Origin: Cordia subcordata
Lineage: Eukaryota > Streptophyta > Magnoliopsida > Boraginales > Cordiaceae
Assembly: GCA_028554755.1 (NCBI GenBank)
Contig: JAPTOF010000028.1
Coordinates: 3,764,501 to 3,828,500 of the forward strand
Direction of reading: 5' to 3'
Length of the DNA stretch: 64,000 nucleotides
In this document: positions 53,727 through 64,000 of the stretch, one piece after another
How positions within the stretch are numbered: the first letter of the stretch is position 1
How the letters are laid out: each line of letters opens with the position of its first letter
Notes under the pieces: generated by a model
Seen by the model: the letters and a program-made list of their open reading frames with translations, nothing else
What the model was told of the DNA's origin: nothing
Database searches by the model: none
Made by a program: the position numbers and the translations under genes

Positions 53727-54071
53727 CGCCATGTACTCGAGACCGCGTGCCTCGCGAGGATCGTTGTCCGTCGCTCCGACCGCCGGGCAGAGCAGTCGGT
53801 GATGGAAAAAAGTGGCCCGAACGGTGGGAAAACGGCCTTGTATGGCCTCCGGAACGGGGGCCCAGAGTGGCGAGCCATGCTGCCCCCGCAGACGAGCACG
53901 TCGCGGGCTTTCCGCGCACATGCTGCTCGCCGTTTCTCGACATACGGTTCGAAAGTTACGGCCGGGCAGGCGGGGCCGCCATGGCCACCCATGGCAAAGT
54001 CCAGCGAGCGTCTTGGCGTATGACGAGGAAAAAGCGAAAACAACGCAAATGAAAGCGGGCCAGGAGAACAA

Positions 54072-54180
54072 AGGGTGCAACACGAGGACTTCCAGTCACC
54101 CATCCTAGTACTACTCGCCCAAGCACGCTTAACCCGGAGTTGATGGGATCCGGTGCATTAGTGCTGGTGTGAGCGCACCC
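54072..54180 (-). rRNA. 5S rRNA gene, copy 19 (mosaic)
   Basis: 109 bp. The first 30 bases are of the full type (GGGTGCGCTCACACC and CAGCAC); the rest has all the short-form changes. The switch lies within the gene. Confidence 0.87.
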
Positions 54181-54517
54181 GCCATGTACTCCGAGACCGC
54201 GTGCCTCGCCCGAGGATGCGTTGTCCGTGCCGCTCCGACCGCCGGGCAGAGCAGTCGGTGATGGAAAAAGTGGCGAGCGGTGGGAAAAGCGGCCTTGTAT
54301 GGCCTCGGAGCGAGGGCCCAGTGGCGAGCCATCGCCCCATGACGAGCACGTCGCGGGCTTTCCGCGCACGTGCTGCTCGCCGTTTCTCGACATACGGTTC
54401 GAAAGTTACGGCCGGGCAGGCGGGGCCGCCATGACCCATGGCAAAGTCCGCGAGCGTCTTGGCGTATGACGAGGAAAAAGCGAAAACAACGCAAATGAAA
54501 GCGGGCCAGGAGAACAA

Positions 54518-54624
54518 AGGGTGCAACACGAGGACTTCAGTCACCCATCCTAGTACTACTCGCCCAAGCACGCTTAACCCGGAGTTGATGGGATCCGGTG
54601 CATTAGTCTTTGGTGTGGCGCACC
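54518..54624 (-). rRNA. 5S rRNA gene, copy 20 (short form)
   Basis: 107 bp; C-box shortened further to GTGACTGAAG. Confidence 0.85.
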
Positions 54625-54954
54625 GCCATGTACTCGAGACCGCGTGCCTCGCGAGGATCGTTGTCCGTGCGCTCCGGCCGCCGGGCAGAGCAGTCGGTGA
54701 TGGAAAAAGTGGCGAGCGGTGGGAAAGCGGCCTTGTATGGCCTCGGAGCGAGGGCCCAGTGGCGAGCCATCGCCCCATGACGAGCACGTCGCGGGCTTTC
54801 GCGCACATCTTGCTCGCCGTTTCTCGACATCTGATTCGAAATTCACGGCCGGGCAGGCGGGGCCGCCATGACCCATGGCCAAGTCCGCGAGCGTCTTGGC
54901 GTATGACGAGGAAAAAGCGAAAACAACGCAAATGAAAGCGGGCCAGGAGAACAA

Positions 54955-55061
54955 AGGGTGCAACACGAGGACTTCCGGTCACCCATCCTAGTACTACTCG
55001 CCCAAGCACGCTTAACCGGAGTTGATGGGATCCGGTGCATTAGTCTTTGGTGTGGCGCACC
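54955..55061 (-). rRNA. 5S rRNA gene, copy 21 (short form)
   Basis: 107 bp; C-box GTGACCGGAAG; CTCCGGTTAAGC. Confidence 0.85.
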
Positions 55062-55396
55062 GCCATGTACTCGAGACCGCGTGCCTCGCGAGGATCGTTG
55101 TCGTCTTGCGCTCGACCGCCGGGCAGAGCAGTCGGTGATGGAAAAAGTGGCGAGCGGTGGGAAAGCGGCCTTGTATGGCCTCGGAGCGAGGCCCAGTGGC
55201 GAGCCATCTCGCCCCATGACGAGCACGTCGCGGGCTTCCGCGCACATCTTGCTCGCCGTTTCTCGACATCTGATTCGAAATTCACGGCCGGGCAGGCGGG
55301 ACGCCATGGCCCGCCATGGCAAAGTCCAGCGAGCGTCTTGGCGTATGACGAGGAAAAAGCGAAAACAACGCAAATGAAAGCGGGCCAGGAGAACAA

Positions 55397-55504
55397 AGGG
55401 TGCAACACGAGGACTTCCAGTCACCCATCCTAGTACTACTCGCCCAAGCACGCTTAACCCGGAGTTGATGGGATCCGGTGCATTAGTCTTTGGTGTGGCG
55501 CACC
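55397..55504 (-). rRNA. 5S rRNA gene, copy 22 (short form)
   Basis: 108 bp; C-box GTGACTGGAAG; CCGGATCC kept. Confidence 0.85.
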
Positions 55505-55834
55505 GCCATGTACTCGAGACCGCGTGCCTCGCGAGGATCGTTGTCCTTGCGCTCCGACCGCCGGGCGAGAGCAGTCGGTGATGGAAAAAGTGGCGAGCGG
55601 TGGGAAAGCGGCCTTGTATGGCCTCGGAGCGAGGCCCAGTGGCGAGCCATCGCCCCATGACGAGCACGTCGCGGGCTTCCGCGCCGCATCTTGCTCGCCG
55701 TTTCGACATCTGATTCGAAATTCACGGCCGGGCAGGCGGGACGCCATGGCGCCATGGCAAAGTCCAGCGAGCGTCTTGGCGTATGACGAGGAAAAAGCGA
55801 AAACAACGCAAATGAAAGCGGGCCAGGAGAACAA

Positions 55835-55941
55835 AGGGTGCAACACGAGGACTTCCAGTCACCCATCCTAGTACTACTCGCCCAAGCACGCTTAACCCGG
55901 AGTTGATGGGATCGGTGCATTAGTCTTTGGTGTGGCGCACC
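55835..55941 (-). rRNA. 5S rRNA gene, copy 23 (short form)
   Basis: 107 bp; CCGATCC variant. Confidence 0.85.
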
Positions 55942-56272
55942 GCCATGTACTCGAGACCGCGTGCCTCGCGAGGATCGTTGTGTCGTGCGCTCCGCGCCGG
56001 GCGAGAGCAGTCGGTGATGGAAAAAGTGGCGAGCGGTGGGAAAGCGGCCTTGTATGGCCTCGGAGCGAGGCCCAGTGGCGAGCCATCGCCCCATGACGAG
56101 CACGTCGCGGGCTTCCGCCACATCTTGCTCGCCGTTTCTCGACATCTGATTCGAAAATTCACGGCCGGGCAGGCGGGACCGCCGTGACCGCCATGCAAAG
56201 TCCAGCGAGCGTCTTGGCGTATGACGAGGAAAAAGCGAAAACAACGCAAATGAAAGCGGGCCAGGAGAACAA

Positions 56273-56381
56273 AGGGTGCAACACGAGGACTTCCAGTCAC
56301 CCATCCTAGTACTACTCGCCCAAGCACGCTTAACCCGGAGTTCGATGGGATCAGGTGCATTAGTCTTTGGTGTGGCGCACC
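56273..56381 (-). rRNA. 5S rRNA gene, copy 24 (short form)
   Basis: 109 bp; CCTGATCC and CATCGAACTCC. Confidence 0.85.
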
Positions 56382-56711
56382 GCCATGTACTCGAGACCGC
56401 GTGCCTCGCGAGGATCGTTGTCGTCCGCTCCGGCCGCCGGGCAGAGCAGTCGGTGATGGAAAAAGTGGCGAGCGGTGGGAAAGCGGCCTTGTATGGCCTC
56501 GGAGCGAGGCCCAGTGGCGAGCCATCGCCCCATGACGAGCACGTCGCGGGCTTCCGCCGCATCTTGCTCGCCGTTTCTCGACATCTGATTCGAAAGTTCA
56601 CGGCCGGGCGGCGGGACCGCCATGGCCCGCCATGCAAAGTCCAGCGAGCGTCTTGGCGTATGACGAGGAAAAAGCGAAAACAACGCAAATGAAAGCGGGC
56701 CAGGAGAACAA

Positions 56712-56819
56712 AGGGTGCAACACGAGGACTTCCAGTCACCCATCCTAGTACTACTCGCCCAAGCACGCTTAACCGGAGTTCGATGGGATCAGGTGCATTA
56801 GTCTTTGGTGTGGCGCACC
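56712..56819 (-). rRNA. 5S rRNA gene, copy 25 (short form)
   Basis: 108 bp; CCTGATCC, CATCGAACTCCGGTT. Confidence 0.85.
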
Positions 56820-57158
56820 GCCATGTACTCGAGACCGCGTGCCTCGCGAGGATCGTTGTCGTCTTGCCGCTCGACCGCCGGGCAGAGCAGTCGGTGATGG
56901 AAAAAGTGGCGAACGGTGGGAAAACGGCCTTGTATGGCCTCCGGAACGGGGGCCCAGAGTGGCGAGCCATGCTGCCCCCCCAGACGAGCACGTCGCGGGC
57001 TTTCCGCGCACATGCTGCTCGCCGTTTCTCGACATCTGATTCGAAATTCACGGCCGGGCAGGCGGGCCGCCGCGACCCATGGCAAAGTCCAGCGAGCGTC
57101 TTGGCGTATGACGAGGAAAAAGCGAAACAACGCAAATGAAAGCGGGCCAGGAGAACAA

Positions 57159-57265
57159 AGGGTGCAACACGAGGACTTCCAGTCACCCATCCTAGTACTA
57201 CTCGCCCAAGCACGCTTAACCCGGAGTTGATGGGATCGGTGCATTAGTCTTTGGTGTGGCGCACC
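57159..57265 (-). rRNA. 5S rRNA gene, copy 26 (short form)
   Basis: 107 bp; CCGATCC; the spacer to its left is of the long type. Confidence 0.85.
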
Positions 57266-57596
57266 GCCATGTACTCGAGACCGCGTGCCTCGCGAGGATC
57301 GTTGTCCGTCCGCTCCGCCGCCGGGCAGAGCAGTCGGTGATGGAAAAAGTGGCGAGCGGTGGGAAAGCGGCCTTGTATGGCCTCGGAGCGAGGGCCCAGT
57401 GGCGAGCCATCGCCCCATGACGAGCACGTCGCGGGCTTCCGCGCCATCTTGCTCGCCGTTTCTCGACATCTGATTCGAAAATTCACGGCCGGGCAGGCGG
57501 GACGCCATGGCGGCCATGGCAAAGTCCAGCGAGCGTCTTGGCGTATGACGAGGAAAAAGCGAAAACAACGCAAATGAAAGCGGGCCAGGAGAACAA

Positions 57597-57703
57597 AGGG
57601 TGCAACACGAGGACTTCCGGTCACCCATCCTAGTACTACTCGCCCAAGCACGCTTAACCCGGAGTTGATGGGATCGGTGCATTAGTCTTTGGTGTGGCGC
57701 ACC
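57597..57703 (-). rRNA. 5S rRNA gene, copy 27 (short form)
   Basis: 107 bp; GTGACCGGAAG and CCGATCC. Confidence 0.85.
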
Positions 57704-58033
57704 GCCATGTACTCGAGACCGCGTGCCTCGCCCGAGGATCGTTGTCGTGCCGCTCCGCCGGGCAGAGCAGTCGGTGATGGAAAAAGTGGCGAGCGGTGGG
57801 AAAGCGGCCTTGTATGGCCTCGGAGCGAGGGCCCAGTGGCGAGCCATCTTGCCCCATGACGAGCACGTCGCGGGCTTTCCGCGCCACATCTTGCTCGCCG
57901 TTCTCGACATCTGATTCGAAATTCACGGCCGGGCAGGCGGACGCCATGGCCCATGGCCAAGTCCAGCGAGCGTCTTGGCGTATGACGAGGAAAAAGCGAA
58001 AACAACGCAAATGAAAGCGGGCCAGGAGAACAA

Positions 58034-58141
58034 AGGGTGCAACACGAGGACTTCCGGTCACCCATCCTAGTACTACTCGCCCAAGCACGCTTAACCCGGA
58101 GTTGATGGGATCAGGTGCATTAGTCTTTGGTGTGGCGCACC
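58034..58141 (-). rRNA. 5S rRNA gene, copy 28 (short form)
   Basis: 108 bp; GTGACCGGAAG and CCTGATCC. Confidence 0.85.
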
Positions 58142-58460
58142 GCCATGTACTCGAGACCGCGTGCCTCGCGAGGATCGTTGTCGTCTTGCTCCCGCCGGGC
58201 AGAGCAGTCGGTGATGGAAAAAGTGGCGAGCGGTGGGAAAGCGGCCTTGTATGGCCTCGGAGCGAGGCCCAGTGGCGAGCCATCGCCCCATGACGAGCAC
58301 GTCGCGGGCTTCCGCGCGCCATCTTGCTCGCCGTTTCGACATCTGATTCGAAAGTTCACGGCCGGGCAGGCGGGCCGCCGACCATGGCAAAGTCCAGCGA
58401 GCGTCTTGGCGTATGACGAGGAAAAAGCGAAACGCAAATGAAAGCGGGCCAGGAGAACAA

Positions 58461-58568
58461 AGGGTGCAACACGAGGACTTCCAGTCACCCATCCTAGTAC
58501 TACTCGCCCAAGCACGCTTAACCCGGAGTTGATGGGATCCGGTGCATTAGTCTTTGGTGTGGCGCACC
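58461..58568 (-). rRNA. 5S rRNA gene, copy 29 (short form)
   Basis: 108 bp; CCGGATCC kept; ends the shortest unit of the array (427 bp). Confidence 0.85.
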
Positions 58569-58903
58569 GCCATGTACTCGAGACCGCGTGCCTCGCGAGG
58601 ATCGTTGTCGTCGCTCCGGCCGCCGGGCAGAGCAGTCGGTGATGGAAAAAGTGGCGAACGGTGGGAAAACGGCCTTGTATGGCCTCCGGAACGGGGGCCC
58701 AGAGTGGCGAGCCATGCTGCCCCCGCAGACGAGCACGTCGCGGGCTTTCCGCGCACATGCTGCTCGCCGTTTCTCGACATACGGTTCGAAAATTCACGGC
58801 CGGGCAGGCGGGACCGCCATGGCCCATGGCAAAGTCCAGCGAGCGTCTTGGCGTATGACGAGGAAAAAGCGAAAACGCAAATGAAAGCGGGCCAGGAGAA
58901 CAA

Positions 58904-59010
58904 AGGGTGCAACACGAGGACTTCCAGTCACCCATCCTAGTACTACTCGCCCAAGCACGCTTAACCCGGAGTTGATGGGATCGGTGCATTAGTCTTTGGT
59001 GTGGCGCACC
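58904..59010 (-). rRNA. 5S rRNA gene, copy 30 (short form)
   Basis: 107 bp; CCGATCC; the spacer to its left is of the long type. Confidence 0.85.
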
Positions 59011-59339
59011 GCCATGTACTCGAGACCGCGTGCCTCGCGAGGATCGTTGTCGTCTGCTCCGGCCGCCGGGCAGAGCAGTCGGTGATGGAAAAAGTGGCGA
59101 GCGGTGGGAAAGCGGCCTTGTATGGCCTCGGAGCGAGGGCCCAGTGGCGAGCCATCTTGCCCCATGACGAGCACGTCGCGGGCTTTCGCGCCGCATCTTG
59201 CTCGCCGTTCTCGACATCTGATTCGAAATTCACGGCCGGGCGGCGGGACCGCCATGGCCCGCCATGCAAAGTCCGCGAGCGTCTTGGCGTATGACGAGGA
59301 AAAAGCGAAAACAACGCAAAAAGCGGGCCAGGAGAACAA

Positions 59340-59447
59340 AGGGTGCAACACGAGGACTTCCAGTCACCCATCCTAGTACTACTCGCCCAAGCACGCTTAA
59401 CCCGGAGTTGATGGGATCAGGTGCATTAGTCTTTGGTGTGGCGCACC
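59340..59447 (-). rRNA. 5S rRNA gene, copy 31 (short form)
   Basis: 108 bp; CCTGATCC. Confidence 0.85.
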
Positions 59448-59776
59448 GCCATGTACTCGAGACCGCGTGCCTCGCGAGGATCGTTGTCGTCGCTCCGGCC
59501 CGGGCAGAGCAGTCGGTGATGGAAAAAGTGGCGAGCGGTGGGAAAGCGGCCTTGTATGGCCTCGGAGCGAGGGCCCAGTGGCGAGCCATCGCCCCATGAC
59601 GAGCACGTCGCGGGCTTTCCGCGCCGCATCTTGCTCGCCGTTTCTCGACATCTGATTCGAAAGTTCACGGCCGGGCAGGCGGGGCCGCCATGGCCCGCCA
59701 TGGAGTCCGCGAGCGTCTTGGCGTATGACGAGGAAAAAGCGAAAACAACGCAAATGAAAGCGGGCCAGGAGAACAA

Positions 59777-59882
59777 AGGGTGCAACACGAGGACTTCAGT
59801 CACCCATCCTAGTACTACTCGCCCAAGCACGCTTAACCCGGAGTTGATGGGATCGGTGCATTAGTCTTTGGTGTGGCGCACC
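59777..59882 (-). rRNA. 5S rRNA gene, copy 32 (short form)
   Basis: 106 bp, the shortest copy; GTGACTGAAG and CCGATCC. Confidence 0.85.
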
Positions 59883-60212
59883 GCCATGTACTCGAGGCCG
59901 CGTGCCTCGCGAGATCGTTGTCGTCTTGCTCCGACCGCCGGGCAGAGCAGTCGGTGATGGAAAAAGTGGCGAGCGGTGGGAAAGCGGCCTTGTATGGCCT
60001 CGGAGCGAGGCCCAGTGGCGAGCCATCTTGCCCCATGACGAGCACGTCGCGGGCTTCGCGCCGCATCTTGCTCGCCGTTTCTCGACATCTGATTCGAAAT
60101 TCACGGCCGGGCAGGCGGGGCCGCATGGCGACCCATGGCAAAGTCCAGCGAGCGTCTTGGCGTATGACGAGGAAAAAGCGAAAACAACGCAGAAAGCGGG
60201 CCAGGAGAACAA

Positions 60213-60320
60213 AGGGTGCAACACGAGGACTTCCAGTCACCCATCCTAGTACTACTCGCCCAAGCACGCTTAACCCGGAGTTGATGGGATCAGGTGCATT
60301 AGTCTTTGGTGTGGCGCACC
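60213..60320 (-). rRNA. 5S rRNA gene, copy 33 (short form)
   Basis: 108 bp; CCTGATCC; its upstream spacer (to the right) is the last long-type one. Confidence 0.85.
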
Positions 60321-60659
60321 GCCATGTACTCGAGGCCGCGTGCCTCGCGAGGATCGTTGTCCGTCGCTCGGCCGCCGGGCAGAGCGGTCGGTGATGGAAA
60401 AAGTGGCGAGCGGTGGGAACCCGGCCTTGTATGGCCTCCGGAACGGGGGCCCAGAGTGGCGAGCCATGCTGCCCCCGCAGACGAGCACGTCGCGGGCTTT
60501 CCGCGCACATGCTGCTCGCCGTTTCTCGACATCTGATTCGAAATTCACGGCCGGGCAGGCGGGACGCCATGGCCCGACCATGGCAAAGTCCGCGAGCGTC
60601 TTGGCGTATGACGAGGAAAAAGCGAAAACAACGCAAATGAAAGCGGGCCAGGAGAACAA

Positions 60660-60767
60660 AGGGTGCAACACGAGGACTTCCAGTCACCCATCCTAGTACT
60701 ACTCGCCCAAGCACGCTTAACCCGGAGTTGATGGGATCCGGTGCATTAGTCTTTGGTGTGGCGCACC
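60660..60767 (-). rRNA. 5S rRNA gene, copy 34 (short form)
   Basis: 108 bp; CCGGATCC kept. Confidence 0.85.
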
Positions 60768-61096
60768 GCCATGTACTCGAGACCGCGTGCCTCGCGAGGA
60801 TCGTTGTCGTCGCTCCGACCGCCGGGCAGAGCAGTCGGTGATGGAAAAAGTGGCGAGCGGTGGGAAAGCGGCCTTGTATGGCCTCGGAGCGAGGCCCAGT
60901 GGCGAGCCATCGCCCCATGACGAGCACGTCGCGGGCTTTCGCGCACATCTTGCTCGCCGTTTCTCGACATCTGATTCGAAATTCACGGCCGGGCAGGCGG
61001 GGCCGCCATGCCCGCCATGGCAAAGTCCGCGAGCGTCTTGGCGTATGACGAGGAAAAAGCGAAAACAAGCCAAATGAAAGCGGGCCAGGAGAACAA

Positions 61097-61203
61097 AGGG
61101 TGCAACACGAGGACTTCCAGTCACCCATCCTAGTACTACTCGCCCAAGCACGCTTAACCGGAGTTGATGGGATCAGGTGCATTAGTCTTTGGTGTGGCGC
61201 ACC
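61097..61203 (-). rRNA. 5S rRNA gene, copy 35 (short form)
   Basis: 107 bp; CCTGATCC and CTCCGGTTAAGC. Confidence 0.85.
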
Positions 61204-61530
61204 GCCATGTACTCGAGACCGCGTGCCTCGCGAGGATCGTTGTCGTCGCTCCGGCCGCCGGGCAGAGCAGTCGGTGATGGAAAAAGTGGCGAGCGGTGGG
61301 AAAGCGGCCTTGTATGGCCTCGGAGCGAGGGCCCAGTGGCGAGCCATCGCCCCATGACGAGCACGTCGCGGGCTTCGCGCCGCATCTTGCTCGCCGTTTC
61401 TCGACATCTGATTCGAAAGTTCACGGCCGGGCAGGCGGGCCGCCATGGCCCGCCATGGCAAAGTCCGCGAGCGTCTTGGCGTATGACGAGGAAAAAGCGA
61501 AAACAAGCAAAAAGCGGGCCAGGAGAACAA

Positions 61531-61637
61531 AGGGTGCAACACGAGGACTTCCAGTCACCCATCCTAGTACTACTCGCCCAAGCACGCTTAACCCGGAGTT
61601 GATGGGATCGGTGCATTAGTCTTTGGTGTGGCGCACC
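61531..61637 (-). rRNA. 5S rRNA gene, copy 36 (short form)
   Basis: 107 bp; CCGATCC. Confidence 0.85.
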
Positions 61638-61968
61638 GCCATGTACTCGAGACCGCGTGCCTCGCGAGGATCGTTGTCGTCTTGCTCGGCCGCCGGGCAG
61701 AGCAGTCGGTGATGGAAAAAGTGGCGAGCGGTGGGAAAGCGGCCTTGTATGGCCTCGGAGCGAGGGCCCAGTGGCGAGCCATCGCCCCATGACGAGCACG
61801 TCGCGGGCTTCGCGCCATCTTGCTCGCCGTTTCTCGACATCTGATTCGAAAGTTCACGGCCGGGCAGGCGGGACCGCCGTGACCGCCATGGCAAAGTCCA
61901 GCGAGCGTCTTGGCGTATGACGAGGAAAAAGCGAAAACAACGCAAATGAAAGCGGGCCAGGAGAACAA

Positions 61969-62076
61969 AGGGTGCAACACGAGGACTTCCAGTCACCCAT
62001 CCTAGTACTACTCGCCCAAGCACGCTTAACCCGGAGTTGATGGGATCAGGTGCATTAGTCTTTGGTGTGGCGCACC
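61969..62076 (-). rRNA. 5S rRNA gene, copy 37 (short form)
   Basis: 108 bp; CCTGATCC. Confidence 0.85.
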
Positions 62077-62411
62077 GCCATGTACTCGAGACCGCGTGCC
62101 TCGCGAGGATCGTTGTCGTCTTGCGCTCGGCCGCCGGGCAGAGCAGTCGGTGATGGAAAAAGTGGCGAGCGGTGGGAAAGCGGCCTTGTATGGCCTCGGA
62201 GCGAGGGCCCAGTGGCGAGCCATCGCCCCATGACGAGCACGTCGCGGGCTTCCGCGCCGCATCTTGCTCGCCGTTTCTCGACATCTGATTCGAAAATTCA
62301 CGGCCGGGCGGCGGGGCCGCCATGGCCCGCCATGGCAAAGTCCGCGAGCGTCTTGGCGTATGACGAGGAAAAAGCGAAAACAACGCAAATGAAAGCGGGC
62401 CAGGAGAACAA

Positions 62412-62519
62412 AGGGTGCAACACGAGGACTTCCAGTCACCCATCCTAGTACTACTCGCCCAAGCACGCTTAACCCGGAGTTGATGGGATCAGGTGCATTA
62501 GTCTTTGGTGTGGCGCACC
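62412..62519 (-). rRNA. 5S rRNA gene, copy 38 (short form)
   Basis: 108 bp; same gene sequence class as copy 37. Confidence 0.85.
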
Positions 62520-62848
62520 GCCATGTACTCGAGACCGCGTGCCTCGCGAGGATCGTTGTCGTCGCTCCGGCCGCCGGGCAGAGCAGTCGGTGATGGAAAA
62601 AGTGGCGAGCGGTGGGAAAGCGGCCTTGTATGGCCTCGGAGCGAGGCCCAGTGGCGAGCCATCGCCCCATGACGAGCACGTCGCGGGCTTTCCGCGCACA
62701 TGCTGCTCGCCGTTTCTCGACATCTGATTCGAAATTCACGGCCGGGCAGGCGGGGCCGCCATGACCCATGGCAAAGTCCAGCGAGCGTCTTGGCGTATGA
62801 CGAGGAAAAAGCGAAAACAACGCAAATGAAAGCGGGCCAGGAGAACAA

Positions 62849-62955
62849 AGGGTGCAACACGAGGACTTCCAGTCACCCATCCTAGTACTACTCGCCCAAG
62901 CACGCTTAACCCGGAGTTGATGGGATCGGTGCATTAGTCTTTGGTGTGGCGCACC
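62849..62955 (-). rRNA. 5S rRNA gene, copy 39 (short form)
   Basis: 107 bp; CCGATCC; the spacer to its left is part long type (GCACATGCTGCTCGCC). Confidence 0.85.
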
Positions 62956-63290
62956 GCCATGTACTCGAGACCGCGTGCCTCGCGAGGATCGTTGTCGTCG
63001 CTCGGCCGCCGGGCAGAGCAGTCGGTGATGGAAAAAGTGGCGAGCGGTGGGAAAGCGGCCTTGTATGGCCTCGGAGCGAGGGCCCAGTGGCGAGCCATCT
63101 TGCCCCATGACGAGCACGTCGCGGGCTTTCCGCGCCACATCTTGCTCGCCGTTCTCGACATCTGATTCGAAAATTCACGGCCGGGCAGGCGGGGCCGCCA
63201 TGGCCCGCCATGGCAAAGTCCAGCGAGCGTCTTGGCGTATGACGAGGAAAAAGCGAAAACAACGCAAATGAAAGCGGGCCAGGAGAACAA

Positions 63291-63398
63291 AGGGTGCAAC
63301 ACGAGGACTTCCAGTCACCCATCCTAGTACTACTCGCCCAAGCACGCTTAACCCGGAGTTGATGGGATCAGGTGCATTAGTCTTTGGTGTGGCGCACC
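63291..63398 (-). rRNA. 5S rRNA gene, copy 40 (short form)
   Basis: 108 bp; CCTGATCC. Confidence 0.85.
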
Positions 63399-63733
63399 GC
63401 CATGTACTCGAGACCGCGTGCCTCGCGCGAGGATCGTTGTCGTGCCGCTCCGACCGCCGGGCAGAGCAGTCGGTGATGGAAAAAGTGGCGAGCGGTGGGA
63501 AAGCGGCCTTGTATGGCCTCGGAGCGAGGGCCCAGTGGCGAGCCATCTTGCCCATGACGAGCACGTCGCGGGCTTCGCGCGCCATCTTGCTCGCCGTTTC
63601 TCGACATCTGATTCGAAAGTTCACGGCCGGGCAGGCGGGGACCGCCGTGACCCATGGCAAAGTCCGCGAGCGTCTTGGCGTATGACGAGGAAAAAGCGAA
63701 AACAACGCAAATGAAAGCGGGCCAGGAGAACAA

Positions 63734-63843
63734 AGGGTGCAACACGAGGACTTCCAGTCACCCATCCTAGTACTACTCGCCCAAGCACGCTTAACCCGGA
63801 GTTGATGGGATCAGGTGCATTAGTCTTTGGTGTGGCGCGCACC
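63734..63843 (-). rRNA. 5S rRNA gene, copy 41 (short form)
   Basis: 110 bp; CCTGATCC, with an extra GC near the 5' end (GGTGCGCGCCACACC). The spacer to its right is cut by the window end. Confidence 0.85.
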
Positions 63844-64000
63844 GCCATGTACTCGAGACCGCGTGCCTCGCGAGGATCGTTGTCGTCTTCGCTCCGGCCG
63901 CCGGGCAGAGCAGTCGGTGATGGAAAAAGTGGCGAGCGGTGGGAAAGCGGCCTTGTATGGCCTCGGAGCGAGGCCCAGTGGCGAGCCATCTTGCCCCATG

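Larger units (their letters stand above)
45737..64000 (-). repeat. 5S rDNA tandem array
   Basis: 41 head-to-tail units of about 427-479 bp, most of them 434-453, each with a 5S gene (106-120 bp) and a GC-rich spacer. The array starts inside a spacer and runs past the end of the window. Two spacer states are seen. The long one has CCAGAGTGGCGAGCCATGCTG and ACATACGGTTCGAAAGTTAC. The short one has CCAGTGGCGAGCCATCGCC and ACATCTGATTCGAAATTCAC. Long forms occur at about 46628, 48000, 48896, 49800, 52450, 52900, 53370, 53805, 56900, 58640 and 60420. 35S rDNA is not linked. Confidence 0.95.

Noticed and set aside
55483..57213. Very long minus-strand open frames across the 5S array (576, 569, 516, 370, 365 codons), all with SVLGRVVLGWVTGSPRVAP-type repeats
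   Set aside because: They are readings of the tandem 5S unit. The short-form unit is often ~438 bp, a multiple of three, so a frame without stops continues through several units. The repeated peptide is the 5S gene itself.
45737..64000. CRISPR array or bacterial contamination, suggested by the regular GC-rich repeat
   Set aside because: The repeat holds the complete plant 5S gene with its internal promoter; unit length (~440 bp) and contents fit 5S rDNA only.
50184..64000. Methylation-driven C-to-T decay of the inner 5S copies
   Set aside because: The differences are mainly deletions and other replacements, and C-to-T or G-to-A changes are a minority.

Overview
The window is nuclear DNA from a seed plant, most likely an angiosperm. 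No host protein-coding gene or tRNA gene is visible. Three things point to a plant: Ty3/gypsy elements of the Athila type primed by tRNA-Asp, a Copia-type element primed by initiator tRNA-Met, and a long tandem array of plant-type 5S rRNA genes. The species cannot be named from the sequence.

Bases 1-45,736 are a stack of nested LTR retrotransposons. At the far left are two pieces of a Copia-family LTR (1-2008) and a truncated, minus-strand Athila-like fragment, E1 (2009-4880). A minus-strand Copia element, C1, runs from a gag-protease remnant (4991-6689) to its 5' LTR (30422-32306). It is split by a whole minus-strand Athila element, E2 (6690-29752, target duplication CTAAC/CTAAT). E2 is itself split by a whole plus-strand Athila element, E3 (13671-24810, target duplication TCAGT on both sides). 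The second nest starts at about 32,363 with N1, a plus-strand non-autonomous element. N1 is split by N2, a minus-strand relative (35895-44634, target duplication CATAT/CTTAT). N2 contains a solo Copia LTR (38544-40434, target duplication AGATA on both sides). A minus-strand Athila-like LTR (45101-45736) lies in the tail of N1 and is cut off by the 5S array.

Bases 45,737-64,000 are a head-to-tail 5S rDNA array. It holds 41 gene copies, all on the minus strand, spaced about 427-479 bp apart. Six of the first ten copies are full length (119-120 bp) and match the plant 5S form. Nearly all later copies are 106-111 bp and share one set of small deletions and replacements. The spacer shows the same kind of change. 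Intact copies at the edge and damaged ones inside is the reverse of what array evolution predicts, so a sequencing or consensus artefact must be excluded first.

The most interesting biology is the N1/N2 family. It keeps Athila-type LTR ends, the tRNA-Asp primer site and the 3' polypurine tract, but has no protease, reverse transcriptase or integrase. It encodes a protein with two CCHC zinc knuckles near its N-terminus. A second reading frame resembles the linker that precedes reverse transcriptase in Athila pol. Autonomous E elements and the N elements also share non-coding signals: a hairpin followed by a polypurine tract in two copies, a short block just after the coding region, and repeated LTR hairpins whose stems covary. 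These are candidates for the cis signals by which the N elements borrow the Athila machinery.
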